From NCBI RefSeq assembly GCF_003315345.1, contig NZ_QNRO01000024.1:1-56171 (forward strand): a stretch of DNA of 56,171 bases, read 5' to 3'. The position numbers and the translations under genes were made by a program. The notes under the pieces were generated by a model that was not told the origin of the DNA, searched no databases, and saw nothing but the letters and a program-made list of their open reading frames with translations. This stretch comes from Marinobacter pelagius. GTDB taxonomy: Bacteria > Pseudomonadota > Gammaproteobacteria > Pseudomonadales > Oleiphilaceae. Position 1 is the first letter of the stretch. The number at the start of each line of letters is the position of its first letter. Positions 44,239 to 54,026 of this stretch are shown here, one piece after another.

Positions 44239-46110
44239 TCATGGCCCCTCCCTGACCAGTTGGGCCCCAGCCTGGCTTGCGCTCAAAACCTTGACAGACA
44301 TGCCGCCGAGATCGGCGCCAAGACCGGACAACAGCGGTGAAACCACTGAGCCCAGCACCTGACGGGTGACGACTTCTACCAATCCGGTAATGGGAGGCAA
44401 CAAGCCATTGACCAAGGCCTCCGATGGCTTTTTCAAGGTCCCCAACACTCCGCTATCTGAGTCGCACTCCAGAGAGACAGGGCCGAGACTGACATCCAGC
44501 CCTTGCAACGGCGCATCCGAAGAGCCTGACAAGAGCACACTCTCACACTGGCCATCCGGGCAATACAGGTCGTAGGACTCCAGGCGGGTAAAGGTCTCGG
44601 CTTTGGGCAGTTCAACCTGCAAACCCGCGTTGAGACAGACGCCGACATTGAGGATGTCGATAATATTAAGCAGGCTCAGTCGCAGTTTCAGTAGATCGGC
44701 TTCGATGTCCGCAGGCTCGACCACACCCGAGGAGGTGTCGAGATAGCCTGTCTGGATATCGGCAACACTGCTTTGAGTCTCGAAATCGAAAGATGCCGTG
44801 TTGTCATTTCCCCGTGCGCAGTCAGCCCCGATTAACCGGGCTTCACCACCGCCAACCGCCACAGCCAGTGGCACTCGAATGTCTTCCAGCAAATCGATAT
44901 CGACGATTCCAAGGGTCAGCGCACTCAACAACCCGGTTATCTCACTGGTAGCCAACTGAATTCCGATATCGGTCGCAAGGCGAATATCCGCAGAAGCGAC
45001 AGTGGTCAACGGCTCGCCATTTGCGTCCATCCGGGCCGGGCCGATGACAATTTTCGGCGGCTCGTCCACCCACAACCCCAGCGTCAGATCAATATCCCCC
45101 AGCAGCGGCTGGACCAGGGAATCCATGAGGGTACCGATGACTGGAGAGTTGTCAGAATCAAGGGTTACTGATGCCAGGCCTGCTGTGGATTCGTTGAGCG
45201 CCTTGACACTGTTCAGCACAACACTTGTCACGAAATCGTAGACGGGGAAGTTTGTGTCGGCCGGCACCTGGGCGCCACCAACTACCTGGAAAACGGCGCC
45301 AGCATTTAATTCATCAACGCCCACGGCCCCGACCAGATCATCAACCACGGCACCGAGCGGTGAGGCAACGCCGCCAACCAAGCCGGTTACCGCCTCAAGC
45401 ACCTCTGACAAGGGCAGATTGGTCATCTCAACAACCGTATCCACTCCGAGTGCCGCTAGCAGATCGCCAACCCCCAAAAGGGTGTTGGAAAGACTGTTCA
45501 GACTGGTAGCATCGAGCGAGTAACCGGGATTGCCCAAGACCACACCGAGCAGATTGCCCAGCAGTCCGTTCTGGACGGTAGCCGTGGAGCCGGCGGCACT
45601 CACCGTGGCAACCACTTCTTTGCGAGCGACGGCCGAGACACTCAGCTGCACCGGTTCAAACAATGCTTCCGGTAACAAGAACGACAACCGCTCAGACCGA
45701 GTGTAGGTAACGCGCGCGGCGTTAGTTTGATCGAGCTCACTGGCCGGATCTTTCTCAATGAAGACGAGTCGGTCGGTCTCGCCCACACCCGGTCTTACGA
45801 GACCCGGTTGTACGTTCAATTCCGACGAATCTCCAGAAAACCCCAGCGCCTGTGCCGCCCCAAGCGCTTTATTCTGCATCAGGAGGAAGCTGGCGTCAGG
45901 CCCGGAACAGGCCCGCGCCTGATCGGCTGCCGCGGTCGCAGCCGCGTTTGCCTGTGACTGCATTTCCGAACGCAAAGACAGCAAGCGAGCTGAATCGATC
46001 ATCAACGTCGTTATGCCAAGCAGCAGCACGATCAGCAGCGGCAAAATCGCCACCAGCAAACCTGTTTGCTGTTTGATTGGGGGTGCCCTGTGGTTATTAC
46101 TGCTGACCAA
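44239..46110 (-). CDS. tadG: TadG-like pilus assembly protein
   Basis: About 623 aa with an N-terminal TadG/TadE-like segment KQQTGLLVAILPLLIVLLLG and then LMIDSARLLSLRSEMQSQANAAATAAADQA. The rest is periplasmic, Leu/Gly/Val-rich and without a von Willebrand domain I can see (for example LLGNLLGVVLGNPG). It is the last pilus gene. The start is uncertain: no ATG precedes the membrane segment in frame after the DUF3613 stop. TTG 46110 overlaps that stop by 14 bp. Sequence further upstream is the antisense of the DUF3613 gene frame and is not counted. Confidence 0.78.
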   Translation of the reverse strand: MVSSNNHRAPPIKQQTGLLVAILPLLIVLLLGITTLMIDSARLLSLRSEMQSQANAAATAAADQARACSGPDASFLLMQNKALGAAQALGFSGDSSELNVQPGLVRPGVGETDRLVFIEKDPASELDQTNAARVTYTRSERLSFLLPEALFEPVQLSVSAVARKEVVATVSAAGSTATVQNGLLGNLLGVVLGNPGYSLDATSLNSLSNTLLGVGDLLAALGVDTVVEMTNLPLSEVLEAVTGLVGGVASPLGAVVDDLVGAVGVDELNAGAVFQVVGGAQVPADTNFPVYDFVTSVVLNSVKALNESTAGLASVTLDSDNSPVIGTLMDSLVQPLLGDIDLTLGLWVDEPPKIVIGPARMDANGEPLTTVASADIRLATDIGIQLATSEITGLLSALTLGIVDIDLLEDIRVPLAVAVGGGEARLIGADCARGNDNTASFDFETQSSVADIQTGYLDTSSGVVEPADIEADLLKLRLSLLNIIDILNVGVCLNAGLQVELPKAETFTRLESYDLYCPDGQCESVLLSGSSDAPLQGLDVSLGPVSLECDSDSGVLGTLKKPSEALVNGLLPPITGLVEVVTRQVLGSVVSPLLSGLGADLGGMSVKVLSASQAGAQLVREGP

Positions 46111-46387
46111 AAGTCGACTCGCTCGCCGTTTCGGGAATCGGATGCTCGAAGGTATCCGCCAGCCTTTCGAGGCTTTTGATGTAAAGCTCATTGGAGAGCT
46201 CGCCTTCTCGCTGCTCACTGGGGCGATCACTCTGTCGCTGGAGAATCGCTCGAGCACGATATTGCTCAGCCGGCGTATAATCCATACCGATCAGTCCACC
46301 CTCATACGCAGCATCATCCTGCGCCAGGGCGACAGGAAGGTCGGCACAGCCGATCAAGAGAGCGATACCCAAAGCCCATCGTTTCAT
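46097..46387 (-). CDS. DUF3613-family small exported protein of Tad loci
   Basis: A 96-aa protein with a signal sequence (MKRWALGIALLIGC). The C-terminal block ELYIKSLERLADTFEHPIPE matches the DUF3613 ending found in Tad loci of pseudomonads. LIGC is a possible lipobox; cleavage after ALA at residues ~20-22 is the alternative. ATG 46387 has GGAGG 5 nt upstream and overlaps the tadD stop (ATGATGA region). Function unknown. Confidence 0.78.
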   Translation of the reverse strand: MKRWALGIALLIGCADLPVALAQDDAAYEGGLIGMDYTPAEQYRARAILQRQSDRPSEQREGELSNELYIKSLERLADTFEHPIPETASESTFGQQ

Positions 46388-47115
46388 CATTTCCTCCCCA
46401 GGGATTTCGCCAGTTGCTCACCCGCTGCCAGCTGCCCGGACGACAGTCCCAATTCCCGCCGGAGCTGACTCATTGCCGCCTTTCCGCCGTTCAGGTAATA
46501 CGCCGCGACCATATTGGCAACGACACGATTTTTTTGTCGGGACAACTCATAGGCCGTTCTGAGTTCAAACGCGGACACTCCATACTCGCCATTTAAAAGC
46601 AAGGCATAGCCGTAGTCGTTTCTGACTTCGGCCACTGCGGGCGCCAGAGCTTTTGCCCGGGCCAGCGCCTGAAGGGCTTCCGCGAGCTCGTTCTCTTTCA
46701 CTTTGACAATACCCAGGCCATGGTATGCCTCGAAGCTACCGCAGCGTTCGGCGATAGCGGTGAACGCCTCCGCCGCATATTCCAGCTGACCAACTTCAGC
46801 AAGTAGCTGCGCCCATCTGAGCCAATGCTGCTGGGTGTCAAACGAAACCGATTCCAGCTGCGCCAATGCGGCATAGTGCTCGGAGGCTTCCATCAAACTA
46901 TCCACCAAATCCAGCTCAACCCGGTGTTCAGGCTGTAACGTGGTCGAACAACCGATGTTGTACACCGGCGCTCCATGCGCGGTCTCAGCCGCCCCCGGAC
47001 CCTGCTTATCGGCCTCTGGCGAGGCGGCACATCCGGCAAGTAAAGCACTGATCAAGAGGGCTCCGACTCCCTCAACCTTTGCCCTTGCCACTTCTCTGTG
47101 CTTTATCAGTTTCAT
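46387..47115 (-). CDS. tadD: TadD-like TPR lipoprotein
   Basis: A 242-aa lipoprotein with lipobox SALLAGC (Cys29) and TPR-like repeats around residues 110-190 (AEAFTAIAERCGSFEAYHGLGIV, LAEALQALARAKALAPAV). TadD proteins help assemble the outer-membrane secretin of the Tad machine. ATG 47115 chosen; GTG 47145 is an upstream alternative. Stop overlaps the DUF3613 start. Confidence 0.85.
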   Translation of the reverse strand: MKLIKHREVARAKVEGVGALLISALLAGCAASPEADKQGPGAAETAHGAPVYNIGCSTTLQPEHRVELDLVDSLMEASEHYAALAQLESVSFDTQQHWLRWAQLLAEVGQLEYAAEAFTAIAERCGSFEAYHGLGIVKVKENELAEALQALARAKALAPAVAEVRNDYGYALLLNGEYGVSAFELRTAYELSRQKNRVVANMVAAYYLNGGKAAMSQLRRELGLSSGQLAAGEQLAKSLGRK

Positions 47116-47154
47116 CCGCCCTTCCCTTCTTCGTTCGACGTGCACTCAGCGAGG

Positions 47155-48027
47155 CTAACTTCCCAATGCGTTAATCACCGACATCGCCGCCGGCCCGCCC
47201 ACAAGGATAAACAGCGAGGGAAGCATGCAGACCATCATGACCACGGTCATTTTTGCCCCCACACGATTGGTCTCCTCTTTCAGGGTGTTTCTTTGCTCGT
47301 GTAGCCCCTCGTGAATAATCTGATCAAGGCTGTCCGACAGGCGGGACCCGAGGCTCCCGCTTTGCTTCATCAGAACAGCGTAGTTACGCAGAACACTTAT
47401 GTTCCTATTGCGACAGAGCTCATCGAAGGCCTGGCTCCGGTCAGCACCGCTTTCCATGACGCGGTTAAATCGATCAATCCGTTTAATCAATAGTGGGAGG
47501 ACGTCCCTGGCCTGTACGGAAATCACCCTGAGACATCGCTCAGGTGTGAGGCCTGCTTCCATGAGCATCCGGGTCAAGTGGCACAATTCAATGGCCTCTT
47601 TGTTCTGAATTTTCTCGGAGGCCGTGCCCGCTGCCCGAATTCCCCGACGCGGCACGTAGAACGCGGCCAGGAAGATCAGAAAAGCCACCTCCGGAGACAG
47701 GAAAAACGCGGAAGCTACGGTGGCCAGAAGTGGGGCGAGCCAGCACGACAATAAATAGTGGTAACGGGCCTCAGAGGGTGAGCGACCTGACGCCTCCAGA
47801 TGCGGCTCGAGCTCCTTGAAGTCACCCGAAATTATCGGGCGCTCAACCAGCCACATAGCGATGCCTGCAAAAACCGACTCTGCGCCATTATCCGCCTCGT
47901 CCAGGTGCCTAGATTCCAACCGCCGGCGGGTCCTTGATCGGATCATCACTGCGGGAATGATCATCCTGTCAGTCACAAGCGCGGAGAGGGCAATCACAAT
48001 GGCGGAGATCAATAACAGATCACTCAC
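47155..48027 (-). CDS. tadC: Tad inner-membrane platform protein TadC
   Basis: A 290-aa type II secretion F-domain protein with about four membrane segments, one at the N-terminus (LLLISAIVIALSALV), two in the middle and one at the end (MVCMLPSLFILVGGPAAM). The T2SSF core contains LCHLTRMLMEAGLTPERCL and LMKQSGSLGSRLSDSLD. Partner of TadB in the pilus platform. Overlaps tadB by 8 bp. Confidence 0.92.
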   Translation of the reverse strand: MSDLLLISAIVIALSALVTDRMIIPAVMIRSRTRRRLESRHLDEADNGAESVFAGIAMWLVERPIISGDFKELEPHLEASGRSPSEARYHYLLSCWLAPLLATVASAFFLSPEVAFLIFLAAFYVPRRGIRAAGTASEKIQNKEAIELCHLTRMLMEAGLTPERCLRVISVQARDVLPLLIKRIDRFNRVMESGADRSQAFDELCRNRNISVLRNYAVLMKQSGSLGSRLSDSLDQIIHEGLHEQRNTLKEETNRVGAKMTVVMMVCMLPSLFILVGGPAAMSVINALGS

Positions 48028-48946
48028 GACCTACCCCCTTGATCAGCCGCCAGATGACAAAGCTTCCAACAACTTGCAGAACACCCGCCACGGCAATCAT
48101 GGAATGGCCTGCATCCGAGGACAGCAGGATGCGGGAGAATTCGTCGTTGATCACCATCATGTAAACCGCCAGACCAGGCGGAAGGATGGCAAACACAACG
48201 GCCGTGAAACGAAGTTCTGCCGTCGCGGCTATAAACTCACGCCTCATCTCCTGACGGACTCGGGAACTCTTTGCCAATTCCTGAAGCAGAGGCTTGATCG
48301 ATGAGCCGTAACGAGCAGATGTCCTTATGGCCAGAGCGATCTGGACAACGGCCGGTACATGGTACATTTTCCCGAAATGTTCAAAGTGCGACGTATAGTC
48401 GCGACCTTGCTGGATGGCACTCCGCAAACGCAACGCCAGCGAGACAAAGACGTCGGAGGTATCAGAAAACGCCCCCTGAACCGCCTGCTCCAGTGACCGC
48501 CCCGCGGTAATAGAACGCAGAACAGCATCAATGATTTCCGGCAGCTCCTCCATGATCTGGCGCCTGCGTCGTTCAAAGTGCATTCGCCACAGGGCAAATG
48601 TTGCCGAGACAAAAAAGAACAGCGTAATGAGAGCTTCGATAACGCCGCGGTAAAGACCAACGCCCGCGACAATCACGAGTGCAACAAGCGCCCCTGTGGC
48701 AAGTATGCCGACGGACCATTGGGGCCCTGCCCGGACAAATACGTCACCCAACAGACTCACCCCCGGCTTTGTCCGGGCCCCGCCAGGCTTGGGTAGATCC
48801 AGCTGCATTCTGCGCTGCACCGACCGCACGATCGCCCGCTTTCGCTGCCAATACCCCACCAGAACGAGAAGAATAAGCACGATCATCGCCAGCAAACCGA
48901 ACATGATGCTGGCCAGGTGCGCAGTTTGCGTCGAAATAGACATCAT
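48020..48946 (-). CDS. tadB: Tad inner-membrane platform protein TadB
   Basis: A 308-aa type II secretion F-domain protein. Membrane segments lie at about 15-30, 90-130 (two) and 250-300 (two near the C-terminus). The core has ELPEIIDAVLRSITAGRSLEQAV and KSSRVRQEMRREFIAATAE. ATG 48946 has GGAG 5 nt upstream and overlaps the tadA stop in TGATG. Confidence 0.92.
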   Translation of the reverse strand: MMSISTQTAHLASIMFGLLAMIVLILLVLVGYWQRKRAIVRSVQRRMQLDLPKPGGARTKPGVSLLGDVFVRAGPQWSVGILATGALVALVIVAGVGLYRGVIEALITLFFFVSATFALWRMHFERRRRQIMEELPEIIDAVLRSITAGRSLEQAVQGAFSDTSDVFVSLALRLRSAIQQGRDYTSHFEHFGKMYHVPAVVQIALAIRTSARYGSSIKPLLQELAKSSRVRQEMRREFIAATAELRFTAVVFAILPPGLAVYMMVINDEFSRILLSSDAGHSMIAVAGVLQVVGSFVIWRLIKGVGRE

Positions 48947-50127
48947 CAACGCTCCAGAGACTCCAATTCCAGCTCGCTGGCTCTATATAGAGACGTCATA
49001 CTGTACGGATTGTCGGAGCTCGGGTTGAGCTCGATAACTTCGCTGACAACGCGCCGACCGTTCGCCAACCGTGACAACTGAACAATCACATCGATTGAAG
49101 AACCGATCAGTCGTCCGATAGCCCTTTCACTGGCGTCATAGCCGTTCACCGCAAGGAGGGTTTCTATCCGCACCAGGGCATCGGCGGCGGAGTTCGAGTG
49201 AATCGTGCTCATTGACCCCTCATGCCCAGTGTTCATCGCTTGCAGAAGTTCGATGATTTCAGCAGCACGCACCTCACCTACAATCACTCGGTCCGGCCTC
49301 ATCCGCAGGGCGTTGATGATCAGATCCCGAGCGGTTATCTGGCCACGGCCTTCGAGGTTGGCCGGCCTGGTCTCCAGCCGAACAATATGGGGGTGTTCCA
49401 GTTGCAGCTCTGCCGAGTCTTCAATCGTAATCACCCGCTCGGTTTTGGGAATGTACTGACTCAGGAGATTCAGGATTGTGGTTTTACCCGTGCCGGTGCC
49501 ACCGCTGATGAGCAGGTTCCTGCGTTGTTGCACGATGTCGATCAACAGATCGAGGCACTTCGTGGTCATGGTGCCGCTGCTGATAAGCGCTCCGGCACTG
49601 AGGTGATTCTTGCTGAATTTTCGAATACTGACGGAAGGGCCAACCAGGGAAACCGGGGGGATAATGCCGTTCACCCTGGAGCCATCCGGTAGCCGCGCAT
49701 CAACCATCGGGCTGCTTTCATCCAGGCGACGGCCGAGCGGGGCGAGGATTCGACGGATAATCCGTACGACGTGTTCGTCATCAATGAACCGTGTCTGGAC
49801 TTTCTGAAGAACGCCGGCGATTTCAATGAAGATATCATTTGGCCCGTTCACCAGAATGTCGTTTATCTGATCGTCCTCCAACAGGGGTTGCAACGGCCCA
49901 AAACCTACGATTTCATCGATGACTTCGCGAACAAGGAGGTTGATGTCGGAGGCGGCCATCGGGATGCGCCGCTCAGCGATATAATGGCCCAGGTTCGATT
50001 GCACGAAAGCCTGAAGAGAGGCGCGATCCATTTTTTCAACTTCAAGACCTTCCTCATCAAGCCTTTCGATCAGGAACTGGTGAACCTGCTTCTTGAGGCT
50101 CTGGAATTCATCATCCACACGGGTCAT
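48946..50127 (-). CDS. tadA: Tad secretion ATPase TadA/CpaF
   Basis: A 393-aa hexameric ATPase that powers Flp pilus assembly. Walker A GGTGTGKT (209-216), Walker B-like [10 protein letters not shown] (281-290), and the His box [13 protein letters not shown] (301-313) are present. The N-terminal extension ([24 protein letters not shown]) is typical of CpaF. Overlaps tadB and the tadZ-like gene (4 bp each). Confidence 0.96.
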   Translation of the reverse strand: MTRVDDEFQSLKKQVHQFLIERLDEEGLEVEKMDRASLQAFVQSNLGHYIAERRIPMAASDINLLVREVIDEIVGFGPLQPLLEDDQINDILVNGPNDIFIEIAGVLQKVQTRFIDDEHVVRIIRRILAPLGRRLDESSPMVDARLPDGSRVNGIIPPVSLVGPSVSIRKFSKNHLSAGALISSGTMTTKCLDLLIDIVQQRRNLLISGGTGTGKTTILNLLSQYIPKTERVITIEDSAELQLEHPHIVRLETRPANLEGRGQITARDLIINALRMRPDRVIVGEVRAAEIIELLQAMNTGHEGSMSTIHSNSAADALVRIETLLAVNGYDASERAIGRLIGSSIDVIVQLSRLANGRRVVSEVIELNPSSDNPYSMTSLYRASELELESLER

Positions 50128-51329
50128 GCCTCAGCCTCTCCATTCCCGAACAACTTCTTCCGGAGGTGACCTTTCGAACCCTCCCGGGCCTCTGGTCGAG
50201 CTGAAAACTGCTCCTTGACGAACCGTGACAACTTGCGATGGTAACGGGAACTGGAGGGCAACAGGTTCAGGGACAAACCGGAGTTGATCGACACCAGCCT
50301 CTGTTTCCATTCAATTGGCAGCGTTAATCTGCAAGGTAGGCCAACAACTTTCTCAATTTCCTCAATGTGGGGGTCCACACGGCGTTCATAACCTTCAACG
50401 ATCAATGCCACATCGCACTGTTCGCTGATCCAATCCCCCAATCGGGGCACAAGACTGCTTCCACGTTTCGCCTGGTCAACCGTTTGATGCATCGCCAACC
50501 ACAGGTTCGAGATGCTACCACCCATGGTCCGTAACCAGTTCTCCGTTTGGCTTTCATCAACCCGAATGAACACGTGGTCAAAGAGCGACGCAAGACGGGA
50601 AACGGTGATGAACAAATCCGCGCCGGCATCCCCTTCAAACTGGCTCGATGCAATGTTGCCGGAGAGCAGTCTGAGGCCTGAGGTATACTCATCAAGCGCG
50701 GTGTCGAGATACGATTGATCGACCGAGTCCTGTCGTTTGATCAGTTCTTCAAGGGAAAGGCGATTGAGATTATCCAGATAGAAGGTTTGGCCATCGCTTG
50801 CCATGGCATCAATGGCGAGAATGCGCTTCCCTGCCAGCCTATTAGCCATTTCCGCAACCAGGTTCTGTGACAGGAACCGGGTATCAACCAAGGGGCTGAA
50901 CGAAGTGACAAGTATGATATTACGCCCACGTCCACCAGCAGCTTGATCCTGCGGAGCATTGGTAAAACGAGTTAATTGTCGAACTCGCTCCTTGACTCGC
51001 TCAACCTCTCCCCCGGTGAGCAAGCAATCCCTTGCGCCCGCCCGCATTACGCTCAGCAAACTCTCCTGGGTGACTCGCTTTGCCACAGCGACAAGATTGA
51101 CCTCCGCGCAGGCCTGACCAATAGCGGAGAGAATCTTGACAGCTCGATCGGGCTGATCCTCATCCACCGCGACCAGAACCAGCGGAGCGTTCGTGGCTCG
51201 CACCAGGCGACTGACCCGGGACAAATCGGACCCGGTAACAAACTCCAGGGTCCAGTCCGCGCCCAGCACACGCTCTATCCAGACGCGAACGCCCACGTCA
51301 TCTGACACACACACCAAGGTTCCAGACAT
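50124..51329 (-). CDS. tadZ: TadZ/CpaE-like MinD-family localisation protein, degenerate P-loop
   Basis: A 401-aa protein with an N-terminal atypical receiver-like domain (about 1-120; LVLVAVDEDQPDRAV, VMRAGARDCLLTGGEVERV) and a MinD/ParA-like domain (about 130-390; IILVTSFSPLVDTRFLSQNLV, ILAIDAMASDGQ). The usual KGGxGKT P-loop is absent: the strand is followed by SFSPLVDTR. Some TadZ proteins lack the Walker lysine, so this is an atypical member. It probably marks the pilus site at the pole. ATG 51329 has GGAG 6 nt upstream. Confidence 0.85.
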   Translation of the reverse strand: MSGTLVCVSDDVGVRVWIERVLGADWTLEFVTGSDLSRVSRLVRATNAPLVLVAVDEDQPDRAVKILSAIGQACAEVNLVAVAKRVTQESLLSVMRAGARDCLLTGGEVERVKERVRQLTRFTNAPQDQAAGGRGRNIILVTSFSPLVDTRFLSQNLVAEMANRLAGKRILAIDAMASDGQTFYLDNLNRLSLEELIKRQDSVDQSYLDTALDEYTSGLRLLSGNIASSQFEGDAGADLFITVSRLASLFDHVFIRVDESQTENWLRTMGGSISNLWLAMHQTVDQAKRGSSLVPRLGDWISEQCDVALIVEGYERRVDPHIEEIEKVVGLPCRLTLPIEWKQRLVSINSGLSLNLLPSSSRYHRKLSRFVKEQFSARPEAREGSKGHLRKKLFGNGEAEA

Positions 51330-51339
51330 TTGACTCTCC

Positions 51340-52527
51340 CTACCAGCTCAAACCGTGCTCAACAGGCTCACCCGCCTTCTGCGCGCCAACGGCCATGTCG
51401 GGCCAGCTTTCACTGCTGTTCTCATACTCCATGCCAAGCCGTCTTACCTCGGGATCCATGTTTGTGCTGGGGGTAACAAGGTGGGGCGTGACCACCATTA
51501 TCAGCTCTCGATTCTCACTGGAGACTCTGTCTGATCGGAAGAGCGCTCCAATGACCGGGATATTGCCCAACCCTGGAAGGCGATCGCTGTTGTTCATCGT
51601 AGCCTTGCTGACCAACCCACTGATGATGAAACTTTCACCGGGCGCCATGGAGACGGTGGTTTCGGTCCGGCGAATACGGAGCCCCGGAACGGCGACCCCT
51701 CCTGTTGATACACCGGATGTAAAGTCCAACTCGCTGACCTCCGGGGACACCTTCAGGATGATTTGGCTTTGGTCAATAACGGTGGGCGACACTTCAAGCC
51801 GCACACCAAATTCCTTGAATTCAATTTGTATGCCGTCGCTGTCAGACTGAACCGGTATGGGGAACTCGCCACCAGAAAGGAAGGTTGCACTTTGACCACT
51901 CAATGAAACCAGCGACGGTTCTGCCAAGGTGTACGCAAAGCCCCCGGACTCAAGTGCATTAATGATACTGAGTGAACTGCTTCCGAACCGGAAAAAGTTG
52001 AAGCCGTCCGAGGCGATCCCACCCATGGGGCTTGTTGGATTACCGATCCCCCGGAATCCGCCAGACCCAGGTGGACCGAGACCGACGCTTGTCTTCCCAC
52101 CGTTGAAAAGCTTTGCATAATACAGACCCAGGGTATTGAGCTTGCTTCTGTTCACCTCAACAACACGGATATCCGTTTGAACCTGCATGGAAAAGGAGGG
52201 ACGCTCCCCCGCGGTTGAACTCACCAGGACGTTTGAGACTCGCGCTTTGCTATCGCCCTCAAGCCATATATTCAAGACGGCATTGCCGGGGGACTCGGCA
52301 TTCAGCAGCAATTCGTTCTCCCCTGATACAACCACCGTTGCCACAGCAGGATCAGAAATGGCGACTTTCTCCACTGCGCCGGACAAGGCGATAACTTCCT
52401 GCTCACCTGGAGCAAGATTGATCTCTGGTGCCACCGGTTTGGCACTTGCAGCTTGAGCCAACAGCAGGGCAAGCACTCGCAGTACCCCATTACGCAACAC
52501 TCTCACGGCGAGGGAGTCACTGAACAT
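51340..52527 (-). CDS. rcpA: Tad outer-membrane secretin RcpA/CpaC
   Basis: A 395-aa secretin. Signal peptide ends near QAASA. The N-terminal pilus-formation domain has PEINLAPGEQEVIALSGAVEK. The C-terminal secretin domain has VPGLRIRRTETTVSMAPGES and LPGLGNIPVIGALFRS. Start ATG 52527 has AAGGAG 5 nt upstream; longer upstream reading lies inside the rcpC gene. Overlaps rcpC by 11 bp. Confidence 0.94.
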   Translation of the reverse strand: MFSDSLAVRVLRNGVLRVLALLLAQAASAKPVAPEINLAPGEQEVIALSGAVEKVAISDPAVATVVVSGENELLLNAESPGNAVLNIWLEGDSKARVSNVLVSSTAGERPSFSMQVQTDIRVVEVNRSKLNTLGLYYAKLFNGGKTSVGLGPPGSGGFRGIGNPTSPMGGIASDGFNFFRFGSSSLSIINALESGGFAYTLAEPSLVSLSGQSATFLSGGEFPIPVQSDSDGIQIEFKEFGVRLEVSPTVIDQSQIILKVSPEVSELDFTSGVSTGGVAVPGLRIRRTETTVSMAPGESFIISGLVSKATMNNSDRLPGLGNIPVIGALFRSDRVSSENRELIMVVTPHLVTPSTNMDPEVRRLGMEYENSSESWPDMAVGAQKAGEPVEHGLSW

Positions 52528-53407
52528 AAACACTCCTTGCGTTGGAACCCTCGAATACTTTGACTTCCCGTCCGGGGTTTTGCCGTCCCTGCCCTCTTGT
52601 TGTGGCTGATTTGTTCTGAAAGGGCGACAATTCCGACAAGAAGAGCGGATTTCCCGGAGATGTGCCCAGAGCGACGGTGTTACTGTGGTCCTCGCGGTCA
52701 TCGGCAACCGGGGGCTTTGTCGCCGAGTACATGAGCGTCGCTTCACTGGCCGCCAACGCGAGCCTCGGGGCATCCGCATCCGCAACTTCCAGCACAAGGG
52801 TCGTATTCCTGCGCCGATCATTTTCATCAGTATCCGTATTCGGATTTACCACTCCGCGAACCGCAAGCACTTTCACACTCTCCAACAGGTGCACAACTGA
52901 GGGCTCTGCGTCACGCCCCCCGGAAAAAGCAGCAAACACGTCGACAAAATCCCCCGGTTGCAGAAGCCCTCCGATGCTATCTACCTCATCCATGGGCAAA
53001 GCCATCGCGCGGAATCCGTCGGTGATGACTCGTTGTAGCGCAGTAGCACTTTCAAAAAGGTCCGAAGTGACGAGTCCGCCTGATGCCAGCGCTCTGGCAA
53101 TGGGTTTGTCGTTCGGCAGCTCGGAGCTCTTGATGGCCTGGCTAATTTCGTTTTCCGATACGATTTCGACAAACGAATCCCGGCTGGGGACCTCACCTGG
53201 GGCCAAAGGCTCCTTGGCCACCAGATATCGAAAGGTGGACGACTTTTCTTCCTTCGGCGTGCGTTGGCTCATCTGATTCTGACCAACACCCTCACCTGGT
53301 TTCGACTGAACCTCTGACTCGGCAGCGTAAAGCCCAAAGATTCCCAATGCGACTGCAACGACTGCCAGAACCAGCGTGATTGAAGAAACGAAATAACGGG
53401 GTTTCAT
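52517..53407 (-). CDS. rcpC: RcpC/CpaB pilus assembly protein
   Basis: A 296-aa periplasmic protein with one N-terminal membrane segment (SSITLVLAVVAVALGIFGLY) and a SAF-like domain with LVAKEPLAPGEVPSRDSFVE. The later GLLQPGDFVDVFAAF and VLAVRGVV are CpaB landmarks. It stabilises the secretin. First core gene after the pseudopilin. Confidence 0.9.
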   Translation of the reverse strand: MKPRYFVSSITLVLAVVAVALGIFGLYAAESEVQSKPGEGVGQNQMSQRTPKEEKSSTFRYLVAKEPLAPGEVPSRDSFVEIVSENEISQAIKSSELPNDKPIARALASGGLVTSDLFESATALQRVITDGFRAMALPMDEVDSIGGLLQPGDFVDVFAAFSGGRDAEPSVVHLLESVKVLAVRGVVNPNTDTDENDRRRNTTLVLEVADADAPRLALAASEATLMYSATKPPVADDREDHSNTVALGTSPGNPLFLSELSPFQNKSATTRGQGRQNPGREVKVFEGSNARSVYVQ

Positions 53408-53446
53408 AGGCCTGACCTATCCTCCTTTGAAGGCGTGCTGGGCTAT

Positions 53447-53944
53447 CTAGAACGCTACCGCCGCCTCGACTTGAACAACCTTGGGAAATGGCGGGAATGA
53501 ACCTACGAACGGAAGAGTGATTTGAGGCAACATGGGGGAGGAGTCACCTTTGGCAGTAATCTGACAGCGCAACAACGACACACCACTGGCATTTTCAACG
53601 ATGCAGCCCTTGCTGTTGATGGACTTGCCGAGCGAGCCATCGAACTCCCCCAGCAACGCCTCCAATGTCTCCGAGCTGATCTCCAAGGCCCGATCACTCA
53701 CTGAACCGGACCACTGGTTCCGATCCAGTGCAAAAACCGACACAGAGGCCCGATCTACTATGTTTTGTAACTGGTACTTCTGGAAGAATAAAACCCCGTA
53801 GGCTGACGCGGCGTAAAGGATCGAGATGATCAGCGGGAAAATCAGGATAAACTCCAGCGCCACAACGCCTTGTGAGCCGATTAATCCATTCACGCCTTGA
53901 TTCGCCCGTCGGGGCAGACTGTTCATCACTGATTGCCACTCCAT
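53447..53944 (-). CDS. tadE: TadE-like pseudopilin
   Basis: A 165-aa protein with the TadE-type N-terminal segment SQGVVALEFILIFPLIISILYAASAYG, whose G-V-V-A-L-E-F resembles a prepilin cleavage site. The rest is periplasmic with a cysteine pair (GCIVENASGVSLLRC). ATG 53944 chosen; GTG 53956 upstream is also possible. A minor pilin or adhesion-tip component is expected from the family. Confidence 0.8.
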   Translation of the reverse strand: MEWQSVMNSLPRRANQGVNGLIGSQGVVALEFILIFPLIISILYAASAYGVLFFQKYQLQNIVDRASVSVFALDRNQWSGSVSDRALEISSETLEALLGEFDGSLGKSINSKGCIVENASGVSLLRCQITAKGDSSPMLPQITLPFVGSFPPFPKVVQVEAAVAF

Positions 53945-54026
53945 TGGCCTGATCACTTAGGTCACTGACGACCAGGCCGGCCCATGTTGCGAACCGACCG
54001 GCTGTGGTCCGAAAATACTCTCAGAA

